DNA from: Oscillospiraceae bacterium
GTDB lineage: Bacteria > Bacillota > Clostridia > Oscillospirales > Oscillospiraceae
Assembly: GCA_017515345.1 (NCBI GenBank)
Contig: JAFWFZ010000015.1
Span: 1-64,000, forward strand
Direction of reading: 5' to 3'
Length of the DNA stretch: 64,000 nt
Under the pieces are notes generated by a model. The model worked only from the letters and a program-made list of their open reading frames with translations, was not told the DNA's origin and searched no databases. The translations under genes were made by a program, and so were the position numbers. Positions 23,095 through 31,949 of the stretch are shown in pieces (the first letter of the stretch is position 1; each line of letters begins with the position of its first letter).

Positions 23095-25818
23095 GTGGAG
23101 AACAACTTCCTGCCCGACAAAAAGTGTCTTGTCAGCTTTAGCCTCATGGGGCCGGAGAGCGGCGGGCTCTGCCAGGTGGAGTCAAAGAACGACCGGATGG
23201 TGCGCATCCGTCCGTACCACTATGAGAGGGACACATTTCAAAACAGCAATCCCTGGGAGATCCGCGCCCGCGGGCGGACGTTCCGCGCGCCGGAGCGCGT
23301 GACCATCACGCCGCTCGGCCTGGGTTACCGGTCCAGGGTCTATTCCAAAAACCGCGTCCTCTACCCGCTGAAGCGGGTGGACTGGGACCCCCATGGGGAA
23401 CGCAATCCCCAGAACCGGGGCAAGAGCAAATATGTCCGCATCTCCTGGGACGAGGCCGCCCAAATCGTGGCGGTCGAGCTGAAGCGCCAGAAAGAGAAAT
23501 ACGGGCCGGAGGCGGTGCTCTGCCAGGCGGACATGCACGGCGAGGGAAAAAATGTCGCCCCCAGCCACGGCTGCCCCAACCGGCTCCTCTCCCTCATGGG
23601 GGGCTATACGCTGCAAATGCGGAATATGGACTCCTGGGAGGGGTGGTTCTGGGGCGCGAAGTACGTCTGGGGCTGTGAGCCCGTGGGGGAGATGGCGCCG
23701 CAGACGAACCTGTACCCGGATATTGCGAAAAACGCCGATCTGCTCCTGTTCTGGGGCTGCGATCCGGAAACTACGCCGCTGGGCGTCGTCAGCCACATGC
23801 CCTCCCGGCTATGCTCCTGGCTCACGGAGATCGGCCTGAAGTCCGTCTACGTGTGCCCGGATCTGAACTACGGCGCGGCGATCCACGGGGACAAGTGGAT
23901 CCCCGTGCTGCCCAACACGGATGTGGCGCTCCAGCTCGCCATTGCCTACCTCTGGATCACAGAGGGCACTTACGACAGGGATTATATCGCCACCCACGCC
24001 TACGGCTTCGACAAGTTTGAGGAGTACGTGCTTGGCCGGGAGGACGGGGAGCCCAAGACGCCGGAGTGGGCCAGCGAAAAATGCGGCGTGCCCGTCTGGA
24101 CGATCAAGGCGCTGGCGCGGGACTGGGCAAACAAGGCGGCATCCATCATCCATGGCAACGGCGGCTGCTATATCCGCGGCCCTTACTCCTCCGAGCCCGC
24201 CCGGCTGGAGGTGATGCTGCTGGGGATGCGCGGCCTGGGCAAGCCCGGCGTCCACCAGGCGAAGATGATCGAGTGGAACCTTTGGAACAAGGATTACCCC
24301 GTACCGTATCAGGGGCAGTTCGTCCCCAAGATCACCGCCATTGCGGACGCGCTGCGCCCTGTGGACGGGGACGTGGAGCCTCACATCAACATCGCCGGCC
24401 GGTTCCAGCTCAATCCCGCTCAGAAAGAGCGGGCGCCGGAGCTGATCCCCCTGTTCCAGCAGCTTCCCGCTCCGCTGCAGTTTATTCCCCGCTGCTGCAT
24501 CCACAAGGCGATCCTGGACGGCCACGCGGAGTGGCGCGGGCTTCAGTGCTTCTCCTCCTCCCAGCAGCCGGTGGGCGACAACTACCGCTATCCCACCCAG
24601 CAGTACCAGTTCAGGGAAATGCAGTATCCCCGGCCCGGACTCAGCCGGGTCCACATGATCTGGACCGACGCCCCCTGCCAGGTGACCTGCTGGAACGACG
24701 GGAACCTGACGGCCAGGGCGTATCAGGATGAGAGCATCGAGTGCATCGTGGCCCAGCATCCGTGGCTGGAGAACGACTGCTATTACGCCGATATCATCTT
24801 CCCCGTGGTGACGAAGCATGAGATGAACGACCTGGGCAACAACATGTCCTCCGGCGAGTTCACCTCCATCTACCTGGAGGAGCCCTGCTGCCCGCCCCAG
24901 GGGGAGAGCGTCTCCGATTTCGACGTCTGCGCGAGGGTGGCGGAGAAGCTGGGGCCTGAGTATCTGGCGGCGTATACCGGGAATCTCTCGGAGGCGGAGC
25001 GGGTGCGCTTCTTCTACAAGGCCACCGGCTGCGAGGATTATATGACCTGGGAGGAATTCCGGGAGAAGAAGATCTTCGTGGTCCCCTGCAAGGAGCAGGA
25101 GGTGCACGAAAATCTCCCCGCCGGGCTGTACGGCTTCTGGCGGGACCCGGAGGCGAACCCCCTGTCCACCCCAACGGGCAAGCTGGAATTCTACTCCACG
25201 GAGATCGCGAAATACACGCCCGATGACCCGGAACGGCCGCCCGTGCCCCACTGGATCGAGAAGGGCGTGAGCCACGACGAACGGCTGAGCAGCGAGCGGG
25301 CGGAGAAGTACCCGCTCCTGTGCATGTCGAACCACGGCCGCTGGCGGATGCACGCCCAATGCGACGACATCGTCTGGAACCGGGAGGTGGAGACCATGAA
25401 GATCCGGGGAAATGACGGTTACCAGTATGAGCCCGTCTGGCTCCATCCCTCCGAGGCGGAAAAGCGCGGCATCAAGCACGGCGATATCGTGAAGGTCTTC
25501 AACGAGCGGGGCGTGGTGCTCTGCGGCGCCTATGTCACCGAGCGGCTGATGCCCCGCACCTGTTACGTGGACCATGGCGCCCGCCTCGATCCCATCATTC
25601 CCGGCTGGCTGGACCGGGGCGGCGACATCAACACCATCACCCCCACGTCCACCACCTCCAAAAACGCCACCGGCATGGCCGTTTCCGGCTTCCTGGCGCA
25701 GGTGGAGAAGGTCACGGACGAGGAGATGGCGCAGTGGAAGCGGGACTATCCCGAGGCGTTCGCCCGGAAGCTGGATCCCGCCTGCGGCGTCTGCCTGGAG
25801 GGTTGGCTCGCCGACTGA
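23095..25818 (+). CDS. Transhydroxylase-like molybdopterin oxidoreductase, large subunit (alpha3), no Fe-S partner nearby
   Basis: 907 residues, near twin of alpha2. No N-terminal Fe-S motif; Asp179-Ser180 (MDSWEGW) give the likely molybdenum ligand, DMHGEGK the His, and Tyr405 (PVPYQG) aligns with the transhydroxylase active-site Tyr. The tail AFARKLDPACGVCLEGWL is shared. The start is a GTG with AAGGAGGG six bases upstream; the ATG at 23069 is in another frame. It has its own promoter and ends at a convergent terminator, so it is monocistronic with no polyferredoxin gene on either side. Codon use is less biased (CGG, CCG frequent) than in athL. Activity unknown; a catechol or pyrogallol dehydroxylase or transhydroxylase is the best guess from family. 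Confidence 0.85.
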   Translation: MENNFLPDKKCLVSFSLMGPESGGLCQVESKNDRMVRIRPYHYERDTFQNSNPWEIRARGRTFRAPERVTITPLGLGYRSRVYSKNRVLYPLKRVDWDPHGERNPQNRGKSKYVRISWDEAAQIVAVELKRQKEKYGPEAVLCQADMHGEGKNVAPSHGCPNRLLSLMGGYTLQMRNMDSWEGWFWGAKYVWGCEPVGEMAPQTNLYPDIAKNADLLLFWGCDPETTPLGVVSHMPSRLCSWLTEIGLKSVYVCPDLNYGAAIHGDKWIPVLPNTDVALQLAIAYLWITEGTYDRDYIATHAYGFDKFEEYVLGREDGEPKTPEWASEKCGVPVWTIKALARDWANKAASIIHGNGGCYIRGPYSSEPARLEVMLLGMRGLGKPGVHQAKMIEWNLWNKDYPVPYQGQFVPKITAIADALRPVDGDVEPHINIAGRFQLNPAQKERAPELIPLFQQLPAPLQFIPRCCIHKAILDGHAEWRGLQCFSSSQQPVGDNYRYPTQQYQFREMQYPRPGLSRVHMIWTDAPCQVTCWNDGNLTARAYQDESIECIVAQHPWLENDCYYADIIFPVVTKHEMNDLGNNMSSGEFTSIYLEEPCCPPQGESVSDFDVCARVAEKLGPEYLAAYTGNLSEAERVRFFYKATGCEDYMTWEEFREKKIFVVPCKEQEVHENLPAGLYGFWRDPEANPLSTPTGKLEFYSTEIAKYTPDDPERPPVPHWIEKGVSHDERLSSERAEKYPLLCMSNHGRWRMHAQCDDIVWNREVETMKIRGNDGYQYEPVWLHPSEAEKRGIKHGDIVKVFNERGVVLCGAYVTERLMPRTCYVDHGARLDPIIPGWLDRGGDINTITPTSTTSKNATGMAVSGFLAQVEKVTDEEMAQWKRDYPEAFARKLDPACGVCLEGWLAD

Positions 25819-25837
25819 CGGGTGACCTGAATATAAA

Positions 25838-25866
25838 AACAGAGGCTGTCACGGACAGCCTCTGTT
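25838..25866. terminator. Bidirectional terminator between alpha3 and thiolase 2
   Basis: AACAGAGGCTGTC / GACAGCCTCTGTT, perfect 13-bp stem with a 3-base loop; the minus side continues TTTTTATA, the plus side is only weakly T-rich. Confidence 0.85.
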
Positions 25867-25898
25867 ATGTTCATGCGGTTTTATGCGCGGTCAGCGGT

Positions 25899-27083
25899 TC
25901 ACACCTTTTCCCAGATGGTGGCAACACCCATGCCGCCGCCGATGCACAGGGTGGAGAGGCCAAGCTTGGCGTCGGGACGCTTGAGCATCTCGTGGATCAG
26001 GGTAACGATGATCCTGGCGCCGGAGCAGCCCACGGGGTGGCCCAGAGAGAGCGCGCCGCCGTTGACGTTGACCTTGGACATATCGAAGCCCAGCTCACGG
26101 GCCACGGCGATAGACTGAGCGGCAAACGCCTCGTTGGCCTCGATGAGGTCGAAGTCCTCGATCTTCAGGCCGGTCTTCTTCATGGCGTCGCGGGAAGCGG
26201 CCACAGGGCCGACGCCCATGATCTTGGGATCCACGCCGCCCTGGCCCCAGCCGACGAGCTTGGCCATGGGCTTCAGGCCGTATTTCTCCACAGCCTCGCC
26301 GGAGGCGAGAACGATAGCGGCAGCGCCGTCGTTGATGCCGGAGGAGTTGCCGGCGGTGCAGCGGCCGCCGTCGGGCTTGAAGGCGGGCTTCAGCTTGGCA
26401 AGGCCCTCCATATTGGTGCCGGCTCTGGGGAACTCGTCCACCTTGAAGTCCTTGATCTCCTTCTTCACCTTCACGGGCACGGGAACGATCTCATCGTCAA
26501 AGCGGCCGGACTGCTGCGCGGCGGCGCACTTGGCCTGAGAGCTGCAGGCGAACTCATCCAGCTCCTCGCGGGTGATGCCCCACTGGTCGCAGATGTTCTC
26601 AGCGGTCATGCCCATGTGGTAGTTGTTGAAGACCTCCCACAGGCCGTCGTTCACCATGGTGTCGATGATCTTGGAGTTGTTCATGCGGGCGCCCCAGCGG
26701 GCAGCGGGAATGGCATAGGGAGCGGCGGACATATTCTCGGTGCCGCCGGCAAGGATGACCTCGGCGTCGCCGGCCGCGATGGCGCGGGCGCCCTCGATCA
26801 CAGCCTTCATGCCGGAGCCGCAGACCATGCCGATGGTGTAGGCGGGGACCTCCACGGGGAGGCCGGCGCCGATGGCCACCTGGCGGGCCACGTTCTGCCC
26901 CTGGGCAGCGGTGAGCACGCAGCCGAACATGACCTCGTCAATGTTCTCGGGAGCGATACCCGCGCGGGCAATGGCTTCCTTGGCGACGATCTCACCCAGC
27001 TTGGCGGCGGGAACGTCCTTCAGGCTGCCGCCGAAGGATCCGATGGCGGTACGGCAGCAGTTTACAAGATAAATATCTCTCAT
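25899..27083 (-). CDS. Acetyl-CoA C-acetyltransferase (thiolase)
   Basis: 394 residues, the usual length of biosynthetic/degradative acetoacetyl-CoA thiolases. All three catalytic motifs are canonical: MVCGSGMKA with the nucleophilic Cys near residue 88, NVNGGALSLGHPVG with the His, and CIGGGMG with the second Cys. Start ATG behind AAGGAG, with a strong own promoter. It may finish acetoacetyl-CoA breakdown or feed butyrate synthesis; no other butyrate genes are adjacent. It is distinct from the operon thiolase at 9980-11224, whose motifs deviate. Confidence 0.95.
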   Translation of the reverse strand: MRDIYLVNCCRTAIGSFGGSLKDVPAAKLGEIVAKEAIARAGIAPENIDEVMFGCVLTAAQGQNVARQVAIGAGLPVEVPAYTIGMVCGSGMKAVIEGARAIAAGDAEVILAGGTENMSAAPYAIPAARWGARMNNSKIIDTMVNDGLWEVFNNYHMGMTAENICDQWGITREELDEFACSSQAKCAAAQQSGRFDDEIVPVPVKVKKEIKDFKVDEFPRAGTNMEGLAKLKPAFKPDGGRCTAGNSSGINDGAAAIVLASGEAVEKYGLKPMAKLVGWGQGGVDPKIMGVGPVAASRDAMKKTGLKIEDFDLIEANEAFAAQSIAVARELGFDMSKVNVNGGALSLGHPVGCSGARIIVTLIHEMLKRPDAKLGLSTLCIGGGMGVATIWEKV

Positions 27084-27134
27084 TGCTGATACTCCTTTTT
27101 CGCCTTAGAAAGGCATCTGTTTTTTATCATGGTT

Positions 27135-27163
27135 ACTATATAACACCCATTTGCAAAAGTCAA
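27135..27163 (-). promoter_or_regulatory. Promoter of thiolase 2
   Basis: On the minus strand TTGACT (27158-27163), 17-base spacer, TATAGT (27135-27140). Confidence 0.7.
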
Positions 27164-27271
27164 CCTCGCAGCCGCGCAAATGCGGATGCTTCCGCGTTTT
27201 TCGCTTTTCTCCGCACTTTCTTTTTGGGGGGGAATGTGGTAGACTCTTAAAAAAGCGCGGAGGAAACGACA

Positions 27272-27850
27272 ATGACCTCGATCATCATACTCGCCGGGGG
27301 CAAAAGCTCCCGAATGGGGCGGGACAAGCTGATGCTGGAGCTGGGAGGGGAGACGTTCCTGGGCTCTCTTGCCAGGCGGTTTTCTGAAAAATACGATCAT
27401 GTGTATGTGAGCCTTGCCCGGCCGGAGAAGTATCCGGAGATCACGCTGCCCCGCATCGCGGATATCCATCCCGGCCTCGGCCCCATCGGCGGGCTCCACG
27501 CGGCCCTCTCCGTGACGGGGGGCGACGTGTTCCTGGTGGCGGCGGATCTGCCGCTCTCCACGCCGGAGGCCGCGGAACGGGTCATGGAATTCGCCTCCCC
27601 GGAGCTGGACGCCGTGGCGCCCACGACGTCGGACGGCCGTTACGAGCCGCTCTTCGCCTGGTACTCCCGGAAATGCCTTCCGGAGGTGGAGCGGGCGATC
27701 CGGGAGGGACGGTACAAAATGGCGGCGCTCCTGGACCTGCTGGACGTGCGCTTCCTCAGGCCGGAGGAGCTGGGGGACGCATGGCGCGAGGGGCTGCTCA
27801 GCAATATCAACCGGCCGGAGGAGTACGAAAAGCTCAAAAAATCGCTGTAA
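27272..27850 (+). CDS. mobA: Molybdenum cofactor guanylyltransferase
   Basis: 192 residues. The N-terminal LAGGKSSRMGRDK nucleotide-binding motif, VAADLPLSTP with the metal-binding Asp and the PTTSDGRYEPL segment are those of MobA, which joins GMP to molybdopterin to give MGD. Bis-MGD is the cofactor of the DMSO-reductase superfamily, so the gene serves the four molybdenum enzymes of this window. No other moa/moe/mod genes are here. The start has GGAGG upstream. MocA-type cytidylyltransferases share the fold but the neighbours favour MobA. Confidence 0.88.
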   Translation: MTSIIILAGGKSSRMGRDKLMLELGGETFLGSLARRFSEKYDHVYVSLARPEKYPEITLPRIADIHPGLGPIGGLHAALSVTGGDVFLVAADLPLSTPEAAERVMEFASPELDAVAPTTSDGRYEPLFAWYSRKCLPEVERAIREGRYKMAALLDLLDVRFLRPEELGDAWREGLLSNINRPEEYEKLKKSL

Positions 27851-27864
27851 CGCCTGTTATTGAC

Positions 27865-27893
27865 TTGAAATCCGCGGAGAACCGTGCTAAAAT
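27865..27893 (+). promoter_or_regulatory. Promoter of the cupin gene
   Basis: TTGAAA (27865-27870), 17-base spacer, TAAAAT (27888-27893). Confidence 0.6.
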
Positions 27894-27982
27894 CAAGTGG
27901 TAACAATAAAAGAGCTGCGCGGTAACAGCAAAGCATATTCCATACCGCGAGCGCGGCAATAATGATCGAAAGGATGTTGAGC

Positions 27983-28351
27983 ATGAGCTACAAGATCACC
28001 AGAAAAGACGGGACTTACAACTATACGGCGAAGGGCCACTTTGACTGCCGCACCACCCGCGTGTGCGACGCTGTCGACGTGAATCAGGGCAGCGTGACCC
28101 TGGGCCTCACCCACTTCCTCCCCGGCGGCGGCTGCGAGTACGGCTCCAACGCCAAGGAGTCCATCTACTACATCATGGAAGGCCAGATGTATCTTGAGAG
28201 CGAGGTCGGCACGCCTGACGAGGTCAAGACCACCCTGTACGCCGGCGACTGCTTCCACTGCGGCCCCGGCACCAAGAAGTCCGTCGTCAACAACGGCACC
28301 GTCTCCAGCCAGATGCTGGTCGTCCTTGTGACTCCCCCCGAGGAGAAATAA
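27983..28351 (+). CDS. Cupin-fold protein with altered metal site
   Basis: 122 residues, a single cupin barrel. Motif 1 would read G-LTHFLPGGGCEYGSNAKES, where the usual HxH is replaced by C-E-Y, and motif 2, GDCFHCGPGTKKSVVNN, has Ser in place of the conserved His. The normal metal ligands are therefore largely missing, so the protein either uses other ligands (His and Cys are nearby) or binds a ligand without metal. Codon use is strongly biased to CGC/ACC/AAG, suggesting high expression. Of three in-frame ATGs the third (27983) has AAAGGA at proper distance. Beside mobA at the edge of the aromatic island; function unknown. Confidence 0.8.
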   Translation: MSYKITRKDGTYNYTAKGHFDCRTTRVCDAVDVNQGSVTLGLTHFLPGGGCEYGSNAKESIYYIMEGQMYLESEVGTPDEVKTTLYAGDCFHCGPGTKKSVVNNGTVSSQMLVVLVTPPEEK

Positions 28352-28370
28352 GCTGCTATTGCGCATAACG

Positions 28371-28399
28371 AAAGCGGTCCGCGTCAGCGGGCCGCTTTT
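28371..28399. terminator. Bidirectional terminator between cupin and MATE genes
   Basis: AAAGCGGTCCGC / GCGGGCCGCTTT, 12-bp stem with one wobble pair and a 4-base loop, T-run on the plus side. Confidence 0.75.
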
Positions 28400-28403
28400 C
28401 AAA

Positions 28404-29729
28404 TTATATGAGACTGTGGCTGTGCCACTTGTCGCTCCGGAAGCGGAGGTGGAAGCAGATCGTCCGGCACGTCCAGTCCGCGAAGTAGCCGCACCAGATC
28501 CCGATGAGGCCCACGCCGCACACCCGGCACAGCACCGTGCTGAGCCCCACCCGGAAGATCCACATGGACACGGTGGACAGGATCATGCTGTACCGCACGT
28601 CGCCTGCGGCGCGCATGCCGTTGCCCGGCGTGAAGGCGATGTTCCAGATAAAGGGCTTCACCAGACTGATGATGAACACCGTGTGCAGGGTCAGCTTCGC
28701 CACCTCCGGCTCGGCGCCGGCCGCCTTTGTCACCAGGGGCGTGGCGAAATACAGCGCCCAGTTGGCGATGAGCAGGACGATCCCGCTCCACAGGGTGAGC
28801 TTTTTGATATAGCCCCGCGCCTCGTCGATCCGGCCCGCACCCACGCACTGGCCCGCGACGGTGACCAGTCCCTGGCCGATAGCCATGGACGGCATGGAGG
28901 AAAACAGCTCCACCGTGACGACCAGCGCGTTGGAGGCCATGGCCACGGTCCCCAGGGTGGAAACGGTGCTCTGCACGATGAGCTTGCCGAACTGGAACAT
29001 GGCATTCTCCACGCCGGTGGGGATGCCCACGCACAGCACACGCCAGATCACATTGAGATCGGGCCGGATCCGCAGATAGGGCCCCACGTCGATGACCTGC
29101 CCCGGGCGCCGGAGACAGACAAGGATGACCACGGCGGAGATGAACTGGGAGAACACAGTGGCAATAGCCGCTCCCGCCGCGCCGAGATGGAACACGAAGA
29201 TCAGCAGCGCGTTGCCGGCGATGTTGATGGCGTTGGAAACGATGGAGACGATCATGGGCAGCCGGGAATTTCCCCCCGCCCGGTACAGCGCCGCTCCGGC
29301 GGAGAACAGCGTCAGAAACGGATAACCCAGGACGACGATGGAGAAGTAGGAGACGGCGTTCGCCATTACGTCGGCTTCCACCGTACCGAAGATGAGCTTC
29401 AGAAGGAACCGGCGCAGGAGGAAGCAGAGCACCGCCACGATCACGGACAGGGCCAGGGAGGAGAGGAGCACCTGCCGCCCCGCGTTGTTGGCCGCCTGCC
29501 GGTCCCGGTGCCCGATGTACTGAGAACAGATAATGGTGCCGCCGGTGGCCATTGCTCCGAAAAGGAAGATCACCAGCTTGTTGATGGAATCCACGATCGA
29601 CACGCCGGATATGGCGGCAGAGCTCACCCGGGCCACCATCATCGTATCCATGGTGCCCATGAGCGCTGTCAGTATTTGCTCCACCACCAGGGGGATGAGG
29701 AGCTTTTTCAGATCCCGGTTTGAAAACAC
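28404..29729 (-). CDS. MATE-family multidrug exporter
   Basis: 441 residues with 12 hydrophobic segments in two homologous halves. The first half has the typical LIPLVVEQILTALMGTMDTMMV opening helix and the AISGVS motif. It exports cationic drugs or metabolites driven by Na+ or H+. The start is a GTG at 29729 with GAGGG eight bases upstream; the reading frame stays open far upstream across neighbouring genes, but that part is antisense to them. Convergent with the cupin gene. Confidence 0.88.
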   Translation of the reverse strand: MFSNRDLKKLLIPLVVEQILTALMGTMDTMMVARVSSAAISGVSIVDSINKLVIFLFGAMATGGTIICSQYIGHRDRQAANNAGRQVLLSSLALSVIVAVLCFLLRRFLLKLIFGTVEADVMANAVSYFSIVVLGYPFLTLFSAGAALYRAGGNSRLPMIVSIVSNAINIAGNALLIFVFHLGAAGAAIATVFSQFISAVVILVCLRRPGQVIDVGPYLRIRPDLNVIWRVLCVGIPTGVENAMFQFGKLIVQSTVSTLGTVAMASNALVVTVELFSSMPSMAIGQGLVTVAGQCVGAGRIDEARGYIKKLTLWSGIVLLIANWALYFATPLVTKAAGAEPEVAKLTLHTVFIISLVKPFIWNIAFTPGNGMRAAGDVRYSMILSTVSMWIFRVGLSTVLCRVCGVGLIGIWCGYFADWTCRTICFHLRFRSDKWHSHSLI

Positions 29730-29823
29730 GCGTATCCCTCGATTCCACTTATCCGAAACAGGATAGCACCGTTGGAGCGGCTTCGCAAGTGGTTTATCTG
29801 CAAGGATTCCAGGCCGGCGGCTC

Positions 29824-29852
29824 TTGATAAACTGGTAAAAATGTGATAATAT
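29824..29852 (+). promoter_or_regulatory. Promoter of the 81-residue protein gene
   Basis: TTGATA (29824-29829), 17-base spacer, TAATAT (29847-29852). Confidence 0.5.
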
Positions 29853-29891
29853 GGCAGCAGCTTTCAAATACGGAACAGGAGGGACCATCGG

Positions 29892-30137
29892 ATGGCTCTT
29901 GAGATCAAGGAAAAAATCGAGGAACTCGTCAATAAAATCAAAAACGACAAGGACCTGGGCGCCAAGTTCGCCAAGGACCCCATCGCCACGGTGGAGGGCC
30001 TGCTGGGTGTGGATCTGCCCGATGAGCAGATGAAGGCCATTGTGGAAGGCATCAAGGCCAAGCTCGGCGGCGAAGGCGGCGTCATCGGCAAGATCGGTGA
30101 GAAGATCGGTGGGATCTTCGGCAAGGAAAAGGAATAA
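29892..30137 (+). CDS. Small Lys/Glu/Gly-rich helical protein of unknown function
   Basis: 81 residues, ATG with AGGAGG nine bases upstream. Two helical parts (residues 1-30 and 41-55) flank KDPIATVEGLLGVDLPDEQM, which resembles the helix-P-helix centre of Nif11/NHLP-type RiPP leader peptides, and the end is a glycine-spaced amphipathic stretch (GVIGKIGEKIGGIFG). There is no RiPP-modifying enzyme nearby, and the ABC exporter downstream lacks a peptidase domain, so a peptide precursor role is only a possibility. The gene has its own promoter and terminator and strongly biased codons, suggesting an abundant protein. Confidence 0.7.
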   Translation: MALEIKEKIEELVNKIKNDKDLGAKFAKDPIATVEGLLGVDLPDEQMKAIVEGIKAKLGGEGGVIGKIGEKIGGIFGKEKE

Positions 30138-30146
30138 GCTCTTTTT

Positions 30147-30179
30147 TCGGGCGCCCGCCTCACCGGGCGCCCGATTTTT
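30147..30179 (+). terminator. Terminator of the small protein gene
   Basis: TCGGGCGCCCG / CGGGCGCCCGA, 11-bp stem with a 6-base loop, followed by TTTTTA. Confidence 0.9.
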
Positions 30180-30200
30180 ATACCCGGACGGAGGAAAACC

Positions 30201-31916
30201 ATGATCAAACGATTCATACGCTACTACAGACCGCATAAAACGATCTTCACGCTGGATATGCTGGCGTCGCTGCTGGTGGCGCTCATCAGCGCCCTGTATC
30301 CCATGCTGACCCGCAGGGCGCTTCACGACCTGATCCCCAGCAGGAACTACCGCATGATCGTCGTATTCGGCGCGGCCCTGCTGGCGCTGTATTTTATCCG
30401 GATGCTGCTGAACTACTTTATCCAGTATCAGGGGCACCTGATGGGCGTTCGGATGCAGGCGCAGATGCGCAGCGAGCTCTTCGCCCATCTGGAGAAGCTG
30501 CCCTTCTCCTTCTTCGATGCCCACGAGACCGGCAAGATCATGTCCCGGCTGACGAGCGATCTGATGGACATCACGGAGCTGGCGCACCATGGGCCGGAGA
30601 ATATGATCATCGCCACCATCTCGGTGATCGTCTCCTTCGTCTATCTCTCCACCATCAACATCTGGCTGAGCCTGATCATCTTCTTCTGCGTGCCGCTGCT
30701 CATCATCGTGGCCGTCTTTACCCGTGGAAAAATGCGCAGCGCATTCCAGCGCAGCAGGCAGGCGACCGCCAGGATCAACGCGGATATCCAGAGCAGCATT
30801 TCCGGCATCCGGGTCACCAAGGCGTTCACCAACGCGGAGAAGGAGCAGGAGAAATTCGAGATCGGCAACGCCCAGTTCCGCAACGCAAGCCGCTCCGCCT
30901 ATAGGGCCATGGGCATATTCCACTCCTCCACGACCTTCATCACGGATGTGTTCAATGTGGTGGTGCTCATCGCGGGCGGCCTGTTCATGTACCGGGGCGC
31001 CATCGACTTTGCGGATTACTCCGCGTTCATCGTATCCATCAACCTGTTCCTCACGCCCATCAACGCACTCATCCGGTTCATGGAACAGTTCCAGAACGGC
31101 GCCACCGGGTTTGAGCGGTTCGTGGAGATCATGGATCTGCCCGAAGAGCAGGACTCCCCCGGCGCCGCGGACGTGGGCCGCCTCTCCGGGGAGATCGAGC
31201 TGAAAAGCGTCAGCTACGGCTATGACCGGGATCGGGACGTGCTCCACGGAGTGGACCTGCACATCCCCAGGGGCAGCACCTTCGCCCTGGTGGGGCCCAG
31301 CGGCGGCGGCAAGACCACCATCTGCCACCTGATCCCCCACTTTTACGAAGTGGAAAGCGGGTCGATCCTGATGGACGGAACGGACATCCGGAGCATCACC
31401 CGGAGCTCCCTGCGGAAAAACATCGGCATCGTGCAGCAGGACGTATACCTGTTCAATGCCAGCGTGCGGGACAATATCCTCTACGGCAAGCTGGACGCCA
31501 CGGAGGACGAGGTGGTGGAGGCGGCAAAGCGCGCCAACATCCACGACTTCATCCTCACCATGAAGGACGGGTACGACACGGTCATCGGTGAGCGGGGCGT
31601 CACCCTCTCCGGCGGGCAGAAGCAGCGCCTCTGCATTGCCAGGGTCTTTTTGAAAAACCCGCCTATCCTTATCCTCGATGAGGCGACCAGCGCCCTGGAC
31701 ACCGCCACGGAGATGCAGATCCAGCGCTCCCTTGACGAGCTGTGCAGGGGCCGCACCACCATCGTCGTCGCCCATCGGCTCTCGACCATCAAGAGCGCGG
31801 ACGAGATCGCCGTCATCTCCGAGGGGCAGATCGTTGAGCAGGGCACCCACGACGAGCTCATGGCGCGGCGCGGCGCATACGCCTCTCTCTACGAGCAGCA
31901 GTTCCGCAGCCTCTGA
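30201..31916 (+). CDS. ABC exporter, fused permease and ATPase (MsbA/LmrA type)
   Basis: 571 residues. Residues 1-310 carry six membrane helices; the ATPase domain has Walker A GPSGGGKTT, the signature LSGGQKQR, Walker B ILILDEATSALD and the switch His in VVAHRLST. One polypeptide works as a homodimer or with another half-transporter. It is followed by a two-component system whose promoter looks response-regulator dependent, so the two may be functionally linked (for example antimicrobial peptide or lipid export), but substrate is unknown. Confidence 0.93.
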   Translation: MIKRFIRYYRPHKTIFTLDMLASLLVALISALYPMLTRRALHDLIPSRNYRMIVVFGAALLALYFIRMLLNYFIQYQGHLMGVRMQAQMRSELFAHLEKLPFSFFDAHETGKIMSRLTSDLMDITELAHHGPENMIIATISVIVSFVYLSTINIWLSLIIFFCVPLLIIVAVFTRGKMRSAFQRSRQATARINADIQSSISGIRVTKAFTNAEKEQEKFEIGNAQFRNASRSAYRAMGIFHSSTTFITDVFNVVVLIAGGLFMYRGAIDFADYSAFIVSINLFLTPINALIRFMEQFQNGATGFERFVEIMDLPEEQDSPGAADVGRLSGEIELKSVSYGYDRDRDVLHGVDLHIPRGSTFALVGPSGGGKTTICHLIPHFYEVESGSILMDGTDIRSITRSSLRKNIGIVQQDVYLFNASVRDNILYGKLDATEDEVVEAAKRANIHDFILTMKDGYDTVIGERGVTLSGGQKQRLCIARVFLKNPPILILDEATSALDTATEMQIQRSLDELCRGRTTIVVAHRLSTIKSADEIAVISEGQIVEQGTHDELMARRGAYASLYEQQFRSL

Positions 31917-31949
31917 GCATCGGCTCATTTTAATCTATCTCAGAGTTTT

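Noticed and set aside
67-25818. Selenocysteine codons or frameshifts in the molybdenum enzymes
   Set aside because: All four large subunits are uninterrupted at family length with Ser as the expected Mo ligand; no in-frame TGA or SECIS-like need was seen.
28404-31928. Single 1,174-codon minus-strand frame spanning three genes
   Set aside because: Only the C-terminal 441 codons are a real protein (MATE exporter from GTG 29729). The rest is antisense to the ABC exporter and the 81-residue gene.
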